From positions 1-32,709 of the forward strand of contig CAAHEN010000156.1 in the NCBI GenBank assembly GCA_900772575.1: a stretch of 32,709 nucleotides of DNA, in the 5' to 3' direction. Below the pieces are notes generated by a model, which had not been told where the DNA came from, searched no databases, and worked only from the letters and a program-made list of their open reading frames with translations. Origin of the DNA: Bacteroidaceae bacterium. GTDB lineage: Bacteria > Bacteroidota > Bacteroidia > Bacteroidales > Bacteroidaceae. This document shows positions 15,846-22,949 of this stretch, one piece after another; positions within the stretch are counted from its first letter, which is position 1, and each line of letters opens with the position of its first letter. The translations under genes were made by a program, and so were the position numbers.

Positions 15846-16574
15846 TCACTTCATGACTTTCCAAGTCTGGCTGCCTTGCCGATAAAGCAAAATGCCCTTT
15901 TCTCCATTTGTTGCCTTGCGGCCATCTACAGTATAAATCTGATACGGTTTGGACAAATCAAGGCCCGTCGCAGTCTCCACTTTCTGGATTCCCGATGTCG
16001 AAGGTGTCCCCGTGACGGTTATATTCTTTATGGCCCAGGCCATAGCTTCCACAACCGTACTCGTATAGTGGAACTGTATGCGAATCTTTTTGCCGGCATA
16101 AGCCGCAAGACTGATGGCGCCGGCGTTGACCTTTTCATCTATCACATTGCTTTCTGGCCAAGTGACATGGTCATTCACTTCTTCGGTCTTGTCGCCCACA
16201 AGAACCTCTACATGTAGGACATCAGACGGACGGTCGTTTCTGGCCAACCATGCAGAGTGGTCAAATGTAAACGACGCATCGCTATAACCAGTCAGGTCGA
16301 TCTCCGGGCTGGTCAGATAGGCGTCTATCGACAGGTTCTGGGTACCAATGCGGCCAATGGCCTGCCAACCTCTATTGGACACATTTTTCCAAACCGTCTC
16401 ATTGTCTGTGGTAAAACCACCGTCAGAGGTCGTAAAATCAGCATTGAGAATGGTGGTCGTCGCATCAGCGGTAGCGCTGGGGACTGTCGTTCCATTTACA
16501 GGAAGAGCACATGACAGTGTAGCGGCAAACAATGCCACTCCTAAGAATGACGTTTTGATGTAATGTCTTTTCAT
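15846..16574 (-). CDS. Secreted adhesin-like (choice-of-anchor J type) protein with Prevotella C-terminal tail
   Basis: A 242-residue protein with a signal peptide (MKRHYIKTS, hydrophobic core to about residue 23; Cys22 makes a weak lipobox). The body resembles the cleaved-adhesin or choice-of-anchor J jelly roll: TILNADFTTSDGGFTTDNE, then GWQAIGRIGTQN, YLTSPEIDLTGYSDASFTFD, IRIQFHYTST and AMAWAIKNITVTG. The last 45 residues (GIQKVETATGLDLSKPYQIY, then TVDGRKATNGEKGILLYRQG) are the short tail common on secreted Prevotella proteins and related to T9SS sorting tails. It is likely exported to the cell surface or medium; the binding target is unknown. It converges on the other tail-bearing gene. 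A -7 element at 16730-16737 implies a leader of about 150 bases. Confidence 0.7.
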   Translation of the reverse strand: MKRHYIKTSFLGVALFAATLSCALPVNGTTVPSATADATTTILNADFTTSDGGFTTDNETVWKNVSNRGWQAIGRIGTQNLSIDAYLTSPEIDLTGYSDASFTFDHSAWLARNDRPSDVLHVEVLVGDKTEEVNDHVTWPESNVIDEKVNAGAISLAAYAGKKIRIQFHYTSTVVEAMAWAIKNITVTGTPSTSGIQKVETATGLDLSKPYQIYTVDGRKATNGEKGILLYRQGSQTWKVMK

Positions 16575-16729
16575 GAAAATATGATTTGAAGTTTAGTAAA
16601 TAGAAGTTTTCCAGCTTTGCGTAGTTATTGTCTTGTGTGCCAATGGGCTACCCGTCACAAGCGACACCGCTTCAGTTATGCGTACAGAATCACTTTTCCA
16701 GTTCACAGGTTCCCTCTGGCGAACGCGTG

Positions 16730-16737
16730 CAAAGTTA
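16730..16737 (-). promoter_or_regulatory. Candidate -7 element of the adhesin-like gene
   Basis: The minus strand reads TAACTTTG, an exact TAnnTTTG match, but there is no TTG at 20-base spacing. Its start point would lie about 150 bases upstream of the ATG at 16574. Confidence 0.45.
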
Positions 16738-17131
16738 CGAACTATCCCTAACCCTCTCCCGGATTCTAATATAAAAGAAATTAACAAGAATCAAACGATT
16801 AAATATGTCGTAATCAAAGTAATAATATATTGCAATAAATGAGCTGATATATTTTTGTCTTTCACGTCTAAAAGGGAAAGACTGCACGAACTTTGCTGTG
16901 ATGTGTCGTTCTTGATTCAGGCACAGAAAGAACCTGTATTTGTACAAAACAAAAGGGCATAAAGAGGCCCGAACTCTTTATCTATCAAATATGGGGGAGG
17001 ACTGGATGACCGGAATGCAGATAAAGAATTCGAGCCTTCTTCCCTTGCGAAAAGGGTGAGACATTGCTTCTCCCCCGATAAGCGTCCGTCTCAATGCGAA
17101 TGGCTAAATAAGAAAAGCCGTTTTTATCTTG
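16738..17131. other. Gene-free interval containing a large imperfect hairpin
   Basis: No gene is supportable. The interval lies downstream of the response regulator and upstream of the adhesin-like gene, both minus strand. It carries the long inverted repeat at 16953-17046, a TGAGAC/GTCTCA pair at about 17057-17093, and a short GGCT/AGCC stem near 17100-17122. Confidence 0.5.
16953..17046. repeat. Long imperfect inverted repeat
   Basis: The left arm at 16964-16983 and the right arm at 17019-17038 pair at 17 of 20 positions, including the perfect CTTTATCT/AGATAAAG core, across a 35-base loop. A further AAGGG/CCCTT pair (16953-16957 and 17042-17046) extends the stem past a bulge. It could be the terminator region of the response regulator operon, a structured RNA or a decayed miniature element. 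Confidence 0.6.
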
Positions 17132-17914
17132 TCAGAGCAGTTCGAACCGCTCCTTAAGACGGCTATAGTACCGGCGGCTGGCAAAGAGTTCTATCCCCGA
17201 GAAGGGAGCACAGAAGCGACAGCGCTGTGTCGCATTCTCTATGGCCACCAGATAGTTGAGGTTGACAATGCACGAGGAACTGATGCGAATTAATGTCGAT
17301 GGGGCCATTGCCACCAAGTCGGTCGCTGTCACTCCGGCGTGCAGCCGGTGTACACTGCTGTCTGTCAACGTGAGCACCCAAGAGCGGGTGATCCGATCAT
17401 ACTGTACCATCAGCACCTCACCCACACTCACCAGCAACAGCTCACTGATAGTCTGGAGGGCCAATTTCCGTGGGCCACCGTTCTCCAATCCCGCCATCGG
17501 CCTGCCAATCTGATGAACCGGACTGGCGGGCATCTCCAGAATGCGGTCTATGATGCCTTTGAGCTCTTCCTTCGTATAAGGTTTGAGCAGAAAGTCGAAA
17601 GCTGAATTGCGCAAGGCATCCAGCAGATAGTTGCTATGGCCTGTGTAAAAGACTGCATGGAATGTAAAAGACAGCCGTGGACGGATGCTTTGGAGAAAAT
17701 CCAGACCGCTCTTGCCTGGTACTTCAATGTCAAGGAACACAACGTCGGGCTGTAGCTCTAATAGCGGAAACGTAGCTTCTGTATATGAAGAGAAGGTATG
17801 GACATCACCGACCTCCGGCAACTGACTCAAATCGTCAGCCAACGTCTTCAGCGGTCCGGCTTCGTCGTCTACGACAAAAACTGTCAGTTTCTTAGGCAGG
17901 TCGTTTTCCCTCAT
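17132..17914 (-). CDS. LytTR-family response regulator
   Basis: A 260-residue two-component regulator. The receiver domain (about 10-125) has the acidic pair Asp16-Asp17 in FVVDDE, phospho-acceptor Asp62 in VVFLDIEVPGKSG, Thr91 in FYTGH and Lys111 in FLLKPYTKEEL. The C-terminal LytTR DNA-binding domain (about 155-258) has ISELLLVSVGEVLMVQYD, then LIRISSSCIVNLNYLVAIEN and the final SRRYYSRLKERFELL. Such regulators bind pairs of direct repeats about 21 bases apart, and a matching pair lies upstream at 18027-18054. The TPR histidine kinase is encoded 205 bases upstream on the same strand, a typical Bacteroidetes LytTR/LytS-like pair. Confidence 0.92.
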   Translation of the reverse strand: MRENDLPKKLTVFVVDDEAGPLKTLADDLSQLPEVGDVHTFSSYTEATFPLLELQPDVVFLDIEVPGKSGLDFLQSIRPRLSFTFHAVFYTGHSNYLLDALRNSAFDFLLKPYTKEELKGIIDRILEMPASPVHQIGRPMAGLENGGPRKLALQTISELLLVSVGEVLMVQYDRITRSWVLTLTDSSVHRLHAGVTATDLVAMAPSTLIRISSSCIVNLNYLVAIENATQRCRFCAPFSGIELFASRRYYSRLKERFELL

Positions 17915-17967
17915 TTATCCAGTCTGCTACATGTTTTGATACTAAAGGTGTCACCCTCTATATTCCT

Positions 17968-17983
17968 GTTGTAAAGTTACAAC
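17968..17983. promoter_or_regulatory. Perfect palindrome upstream of the response regulator gene
   Basis: GTTGTAA and TTACAAC flank two bases, 54-69 bases upstream of the start codon. It is a candidate operator. A near-miss -7 element (TAACTTTA on minus, 17972-17979) overlaps it. Confidence 0.45.
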
Positions 17984-18021
17984 AAAATCTTCAGATACCC
18001 ACTGAGGTACAATGGGTCATT

Positions 18022-18054
18022 TTGCCTAAGTGGCAAATATTGCCGTATAAGTGG
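18022..18054. promoter_or_regulatory. Direct-repeat pair with 21-base period, candidate LytTR binding site
   Basis: TAAGTGG occurs at 18027-18033 and 18048-18054, a 21-base period, each preceded by TTGCC (18022-18026 and 18040-18044). LytTR proteins such as AgrA and ComE bind two short direct repeats at about this spacing. It lies roughly 110-140 bases upstream of the response regulator gene. Confidence 0.45.
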
Positions 18055-18119
18055 TAGAATTTAATGCTTATGCGGTCGAATTATTTTTTTAGGGCACTTA
18101 CAACTAAGGCTAGACTGGG

Positions 18120-20183
18120 TCAGATGTTCCAGTTATACCTTACCGGAACCTCCATGCAGACAACGGTGCCGCAGGCATCTTCTCGGTTGGCGATGTCGAA
18201 GCTGGCCTTTTCGGCATTGTGCTCGTTGAGTACCTGTATCGTCCGTGCCAGGACAAGAAGGCCGGTACCGGTGTCGCGTCCCGTCTTGGGAATATTTCCC
18301 GGATTGTAGCCAGCCCCGTTGTCCTCTATCTGCAAGACAACGTGTGTGGGAGTGCAATTGATATGAACATCGATGCGGCTATCGTCTGTCAGGGTCGGGA
18401 ATGCATGTTTGAGGGCATTCTCTATGGGGATTTGCAAGCTCATCGTGGGGATCAGCAGTTGGGGCAGAGGCTCGCTCATATGCCAGCAGACCTTCGGTTT
18501 TCCGCCATTGACCAAGTGGTAAAGGCGGATGTATTTGTCGACGATGGCATATTCCTCACCAATGGAGATGGCCGTTTTCCCAGCAACGACAAGATTTGAC
18601 CGCAGCACATCGATGAGCAATCCGATAGTCTTTGACAACTCAGGATAGCGGCTGAAACGTGGCAGGATGGTACCGAGCACATTGAAGACATAATGCGGCT
18701 GCATACGGTTTTGGACGATGTTCATTCTCAGCCGTGCCATTTGCTGCACTTGTGAGCGGTGACGCCTCTCGGCCCGGCGGTGCCCCAAGGTGACAATGAC
18801 AATAATGCCCAACGCCAGAATAATGAGACCACCGGTGATGCCAACGATCCAAGCCTGCTGCCGGGAAGTCTTCGCCCGGTAATCGGCAATGACGATACGC
18901 TGGCGCATGAGTGTCGTGTCCTGCTCGTAACGTAGCCGTGTCTCTTCAATGTTATTGAAAACCTGCTGGTTTCGCAGGACGTCCTCATAGTGTTGTGCAA
19001 GTATGATGCAGCGGTAGGCCTCTTGCCAGTTGTGGCGTTTCTCTGCATAGCGCCGGAGCCGGTCGTAATGGAGTGCGAGGTAGCGTGGGTCGTCCACATT
19101 CGCCGTGTCTATATCATGTTTCAGCAATCGTTCCGCAATGTCCAGTCGGTTGTTGTCAAGGGCTGCTTCCAAGGCCAGGCTGAACAGATAGAAGCGCATG
19201 GAAGGATTGGCCTCAGGATTGGCGCGGACATAGTCCACACCTTTGGTGATGGCCACCGCAGCCCGCGCCGCCTGGCCTTGGCGCAAGAGGGTTTCGCCGA
19301 TGTTGCCATAAGTCTGAGCAACGAGGTCGGGGGCATTCATCCCCTCAGCCAGCCGGAGGGCTTTCCTAAAACAGCTGAGGGCTTCGGCATAGCGTTTCTC
19401 AAAGAAGTAGCAGTTGCCCCTTGTCGTATAAAAGAAGAGCCGGCTGTTGTCTGGTTCTTGGTGAATGCCGGCTTCGGCTGCATCAAGGTACCAGTTCGCC
19501 TCTTTGTAGTTGTCTATCATGACGTAGACTTGGCCAAGTCCGGAGTTGATAGGCGGCAGCAGGTCATTGAGTCCACAAGAGTCTGCAATGAAGTGTGCGC
19601 GTCTGTAGTAAGTTGCCGCTTGTGGCAGATGCCCGCTGTGCAGATTGGCGTCGGCCAGATTGATGTAAGCGTTAACCAGGCCTTCTTTTTCCCCGGCGGC
19701 TTGCAACAGCCTGCAAGCCTTTGCGAAATAGTCACGGGCTCGGCTGAAGTCACCATGACGGATGCACGACACTCCCTTATGGTTCCACGCCAAGCCCTCG
19801 ATATCTTCATGTCCATGATTACGGCGACACCAATCAATGATACGATTCCGCACATGGGCGGCACCGGCCGTGTCGCCTCCAAAATCCTGTGCCACCGCCG
19901 TATAGAGCTCTACCAGCAGTCGCTGGGTCGTGTCGGCCAGTGTATGCGCCAAACTGTCCAGACTTCGCCGGGCCCTTACCGGGTCTGCGTAGATCGTCCC
20001 CATTTTCTGGCGTATCGTGCTGTCCAATGCAGCATCGTCGTGCTCCGCTGTTCTCGATGCCGAAAAATGGCAGCCGCTTACTGCCGAGAGTAGGAAGAGC
20101 AGTTGCAACGCCAAGGCCAGCCATGGTGTCGGTGGATGTACTGTGTTTGTTTGCTTTGGTTTCATCTGCATGACAGGTGTCAT
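18120..20183 (-). CDS. TPR-containing sensor histidine kinase (LytS/YehU-like)
   Basis: A 687-residue membrane kinase paired with the LytTR regulator. The N-terminus has a hydrophobic segment ending LSAVSGC, a lipobox-like site (Cys38 from the first ATG, Cys32 from the ATG at 20165). Residues about 60-430 carry tetratricopeptide-like helices (for example DYFAKACRLLQAAGEKEGLV, ALSCFRKALRLAEGM, AQTYGNIGETLLRQGQAARA). One transmembrane helix lies at about 444-467. The His_kinase domain has acceptor His497 in NRMQPHYVFNVLG. The ATPase domain has the N-box around Asn589 (IPIENALKHAF), EDNGAGYNPG (near 620) and TGTGLLVLART. The TPR region is presumably periplasmic and senses or binds a partner; the signal is unknown. 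A candidate -7 element lies at 20224-20231. Confidence 0.88.
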   Translation of the reverse strand: MTPVMQMKPKQTNTVHPPTPWLALALQLLFLLSAVSGCHFSASRTAEHDDAALDSTIRQKMGTIYADPVRARRSLDSLAHTLADTTQRLLVELYTAVAQDFGGDTAGAAHVRNRIIDWCRRNHGHEDIEGLAWNHKGVSCIRHGDFSRARDYFAKACRLLQAAGEKEGLVNAYINLADANLHSGHLPQAATYYRRAHFIADSCGLNDLLPPINSGLGQVYVMIDNYKEANWYLDAAEAGIHQEPDNSRLFFYTTRGNCYFFEKRYAEALSCFRKALRLAEGMNAPDLVAQTYGNIGETLLRQGQAARAAVAITKGVDYVRANPEANPSMRFYLFSLALEAALDNNRLDIAERLLKHDIDTANVDDPRYLALHYDRLRRYAEKRHNWQEAYRCIILAQHYEDVLRNQQVFNNIEETRLRYEQDTTLMRQRIVIADYRAKTSRQQAWIVGITGGLIILALGIIVIVTLGHRRAERRHRSQVQQMARLRMNIVQNRMQPHYVFNVLGTILPRFSRYPELSKTIGLLIDVLRSNLVVAGKTAISIGEEYAIVDKYIRLYHLVNGGKPKVCWHMSEPLPQLLIPTMSLQIPIENALKHAFPTLTDDSRIDVHINCTPTHVVLQIEDNGAGYNPGNIPKTGRDTGTGLLVLARTIQVLNEHNAEKASFDIANREDACGTVVCMEVPVRYNWNI

Positions 20184-20223
20184 ATTATTTCACGCACGGC
20201 CAAGTTTCCAGCGACCGCATTTG

Positions 20224-20231
20224 CAAAAATA
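20224..20231 (-). promoter_or_regulatory. Candidate -7 element of the kinase gene
   Basis: The minus strand reads TATTTTTG, 41-48 bases upstream of the first ATG at 20183. The -33 position is ATG rather than TTG. Confidence 0.5.
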
Positions 20232-20283
20232 GCATTTTTTCGCCGAAAATCCATTGGCACTCACGGCAGATCGACTGGAATGA

Positions 20284-20311
20284 GCCCAAATCGGTCATTA
20301 GATTTCGTGAT
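20284..20311 (-). repeat. Dispersed promoter-proximal element, copy C
   Basis: Read on the minus strand it contains TCTAATGACCGATT (20302 to 20289), identical over 14 bases to copy A, followed by TGGG. The left flank has diverged. It points toward the kinase promoter, about 53 bases from its -7 element. Confidence 0.55.
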
Positions 20312-20322
20312 GATTTTCAGGT

Positions 20323-20406
20323 TTTTGTCAGGTAGATTTTTATTCTCTCTTGAAGGAGTATAGCGGGCTATACGACTGAAAGAGAAATGAAAAGATGCCG
20401 ACAAAA
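20323..20406. repeat. Fold-back element between divergent kinase and patatin genes
   Basis: The centre is a perfect palindrome, GTATAGC at 20358-20364 and GCTATAC at 20367-20373. It is nested inside TTCTCT/AGAGAA and TTTTGTC (20323-20329)/GACAAAA (20400-20406). The whole 84-base stretch lies between inverted copies C and A of the dispersed element. Confidence 0.55.
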
Positions 20407-20447
20407 GGCGCAAAGCATCCGAAAAGCCGATGACCAATGTTAGAACT

Positions 20448-20479
20448 ATCCCATGACGGTCTAATGACCGATTGGGGAT
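20448..20479 (+). repeat. Dispersed promoter-proximal element, copy A
   Basis: The 32-base element folds as ATCCC, four bases, CGGTC, TAAT loop, GACCG, three bases, then GGGGAT. It ends 16 bases before the -33 TTG of the patatin promoter. Copy B at 32638-32668 is closely similar and placed in the same way. Confidence 0.65.
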
Positions 20480-20495
20480 AAAGTAAAGCCTGGCC

Positions 20496-20526
20496 TTGGT
20501 GTCTTCGCCATTTATTGCCAACTTTG
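20496..20526 (+). promoter_or_regulatory. Promoter of the patatin-like gene
   Basis: TTG at 20496-20498, 20 bases, then CAACTTTG at 20519-20526, one mismatch from TAnnTTTG. Transcription would start about 50 bases before the ATG at 20582. Confidence 0.6.
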
Positions 20527-20581
20527 CAGCTGTAACAGAGTCCAAGGTGGCCAATGGCCGCCATCTCAATTCATCCCCCTT

Positions 20582-22834
20582 ATGAGCAATCCGCGTTATC
20601 CCGCCATGCGCCTGCCGTCGCTTCTGTGCGTCGCGTTAGCCTTGTTTATATCCGCCGTGCGGTCACTTCCCGCTGCTGGCAGCCAGCGCCAGCGACCGCG
20701 CGTCGCGGTGGTACTGAGTGGCGGCGGTGTGAAGGGGGCCGCCCATGTCGGTGTCTTGCGTGCCGTCGAAGAGGCCGGACTTCCCATTGACCTGATCGTT
20801 GGCACGAGCATGGGATCAATCGTTGGCGGGCTTTATGCCATGGGCTATACGACCGGCGAACTGGACTCACTCTTTCGTCACCAGGATTGGACCTTTGTGC
20901 TCAGCGACCAGCCGGCGCGCAACCAGCTTTCACTGGCAGAGCGCGAATGGGGGGAACGCTATGCGCTCACCGTACCGCTTGGCAAGCAGGGACGCCCACG
21001 CCAATCGGGCCTGTTGCGCGGGCAGAATCTGGGAAACTTGCTGGCGCGCCTGACACTGGGTTATCATACAGAGACCGATTTCGACAGCCTGCTCATTCCG
21101 TTCGCCTGTGTAGCCACCAACTTGGCCAATGGCGCCCCCATTGTGCTGCGGCGCGGCGTACCGGCCACTGCAATCCGGGCCAGCATGGCCATTCCTGGAG
21201 TTTTCACCCCTGTCGTGCGTGACGGAATGACACTGGTCGATGGTGGCTTGTCGGACAATTACCCTGTCGACGTCGCCCGTGCCCTGGGAGCAGACATCGT
21301 CATCGGTTCTACCGTGCAGAAAGCTTTTACAGATTCTGTAGAGTTCAATTCCGTCTACGGTGTACTTGACCAAGTGGTAAGCATCATGTGCCGGAACCGC
21401 TATGAGGAAAATGTTCGCAACAGTGACATCTGCCTGCGCATACCGGTGTCTGAGTATTCGACGATGGATTTCAGCGCAGCGGCCATCGACACGATCCTGT
21501 CCCGCGGCTATCGCACGGCACATGCGGCTTCGGGGCGCCTGGACAGTCTCAAGCGTGTGGTCTTTGGCACTGACACGGCCAGTTGCGCGACCGGCCAAAG
21601 GCAGCCCAGACACCACAGTCCGACGACGGCGTCTGGACGCTATCAGGTCAGCCAGATCACGTTCGAAAATGTCAGTCCAGCCGAAGCGGCCACCATACGC
21701 CGTGCCTGTCGCCTGAACGACCCTTCGGGCATCAGCCTAGCACAGATCGAAGAGGCGCTGCGCCTGCTGCGCAACAAGTTTCTCTATGTTGATGCCGACT
21801 ATACGCTCACAGCCGATGCCAGCGGCTATCTTCTGACCTTCCGCGCTCAGGGTAAGAATCGGAGTAAGGTGGGTGCGGGTGGGCGCTTCGACACGGAGGA
21901 GATGGCAGCCGTGCTGCTCGGTGCGGATCTCATACTCGGCACACACACGCCCTCTCACCTCAACTTGACGGGTAAGTTGGCCGAGCAGTACTTCGTGCGC
22001 CTCGGTTATACACTGGAACCACGTCTGTACCGCCAGTTTTCAGTGGGCTATGAGTTGCGCCACAACGACATCAACGTCAATGAGCGTGGCCGCCGCGCTT
22101 ACAACCTGTCCTATCAGCTCCATACACTGACCGCCGCCTATGCCCACCAGCGTATCCGTAACGTCGACGGCGAGCTGGGCATGAAGATCGCTTACTACGA
22201 TTACGGCAATCTGTTGGCGACGAATGACCGCGTATCACAACTCAAATCAGACTTTTACTACACCGGTTACCTGCGCTTACGCTACAACTCAACAGACAAG
22301 GGCTACTTCCCGACACGCGGCTCACGTTTCGCCGGCGAAGTCGCCTTCACCACCGACAACCTCTCCTATCTTGCCCGCCCACATGCCTTCCAGTCGCTCA
22401 CGGCCTCGTGGGAGACGGTGTGGCAGATCAGCCGCCCGCTGGCTCTGCTGCCCAGCGTACGCGGACGGGCACTCTGGGGACGTGACATCCCCCTACCCTT
22501 CTCTAATGCTTTCGGCGGACTGTTGGCAGGCCGCTATGTTGAGCAGCAACTGCCCTTTGTCGGCGTGTCGGGCATAGAGCCGACACGCGACGCCCTTGCC
22601 ATCGCAGGCCTGAACGTGCGCTACAATGTCCATGGGCGCCATTATGCCACACTGCTGACCAATGCCGGCGTCGAAAACGATCGGTTGTCAAACCTGCACC
22701 GTGGACGTTACATCTACGGATTCGGCTTGCAATATGGCCTTGACACCAAACTCGGTCCCATCACGGGGACACTGAGCTATTCCAGCAATTCGCAGAAGGT
22801 ACTCTTCTACCTTGGTGTCGGCTTCAATTTCTGA
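20582..22834 (+). CDS. Patatin-like phospholipase with outer-membrane barrel
   Basis: A 750-residue protein. A signal peptide follows the start; the ATG at 20606 (MRLPSLLCVALAL) would give a cleaner one than 20582. The patatin domain has the oxyanion loop GGGVKG (47-52), nucleophile Ser76 in GTSMG and catalytic Asp220 in VDGGLSDNYP. Residues about 350-425 (YQVSQITFENVSPAEAATI, then ISLAQIEEALRLLRNKFLYV) resemble a POTRA domain. The rest is a 16-strand-type surface-antigen/BamA-like barrel (for example GYFPTRGSRFAGEVAF) ending in GVGFNF with a terminal aromatic. This is the layout of type Vd autotransporters (PlpD, FplA): a lipase displayed or secreted through its own barrel. The lipid substrate is unknown. 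It is divergent from the kinase gene, and the next gene has its own promoter. Confidence 0.9.
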   Translation: MSNPRYPAMRLPSLLCVALALFISAVRSLPAAGSQRQRPRVAVVLSGGGVKGAAHVGVLRAVEEAGLPIDLIVGTSMGSIVGGLYAMGYTTGELDSLFRHQDWTFVLSDQPARNQLSLAEREWGERYALTVPLGKQGRPRQSGLLRGQNLGNLLARLTLGYHTETDFDSLLIPFACVATNLANGAPIVLRRGVPATAIRASMAIPGVFTPVVRDGMTLVDGGLSDNYPVDVARALGADIVIGSTVQKAFTDSVEFNSVYGVLDQVVSIMCRNRYEENVRNSDICLRIPVSEYSTMDFSAAAIDTILSRGYRTAHAASGRLDSLKRVVFGTDTASCATGQRQPRHHSPTTASGRYQVSQITFENVSPAEAATIRRACRLNDPSGISLAQIEEALRLLRNKFLYVDADYTLTADASGYLLTFRAQGKNRSKVGAGGRFDTEEMAAVLLGADLILGTHTPSHLNLTGKLAEQYFVRLGYTLEPRLYRQFSVGYELRHNDINVNERGRRAYNLSYQLHTLTAAYAHQRIRNVDGELGMKIAYYDYGNLLATNDRVSQLKSDFYYTGYLRLRYNSTDKGYFPTRGSRFAGEVAFTTDNLSYLARPHAFQSLTASWETVWQISRPLALLPSVRGRALWGRDIPLPFSNAFGGLLAGRYVEQQLPFVGVSGIEPTRDALAIAGLNVRYNVHGRHYATLLTNAGVENDRLSNLHRGRYIYGFGLQYGLDTKLGPITGTLSYSSNSQKVLFYLGVGFNF

Positions 22835-22843
22835 AGCCCGGAT

Positions 22844-22874
22844 TTGCCTGTTAGGGCAAGATGTCGTAACTTTG
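22844..22874 (+). promoter_or_regulatory. Promoter of the outer-membrane barrel gene
   Basis: TTG at 22844-22846 (within ATTTG), 20 bases, then TAACTTTG at 22867-22874, a full consensus match. It begins 10 bases after the patatin stop, so the genes are separately transcribed. Confidence 0.8.
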
Positions 22875-22949
22875 CGAGGGTTCAAGGTCGCATCCCATGG
22901 CCAGAAAACGGTATCAGACAGGCAAGTGCTGTCTACCCATTCATATTCA

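Noticed and set aside
18990..20093. Plus-strand open frame of about 367 codons antisense to the sensor kinase
   Set aside because: It has no family resemblance, no promoter, and a composition typical of a shadow of a high-G+C gene; the kinase on the other strand has complete motifs.
20930..21616. Minus-strand open frame inside the patatin gene
   Set aside because: Shadow frame; the catalytic Asp and POTRA region are read from the plus strand.
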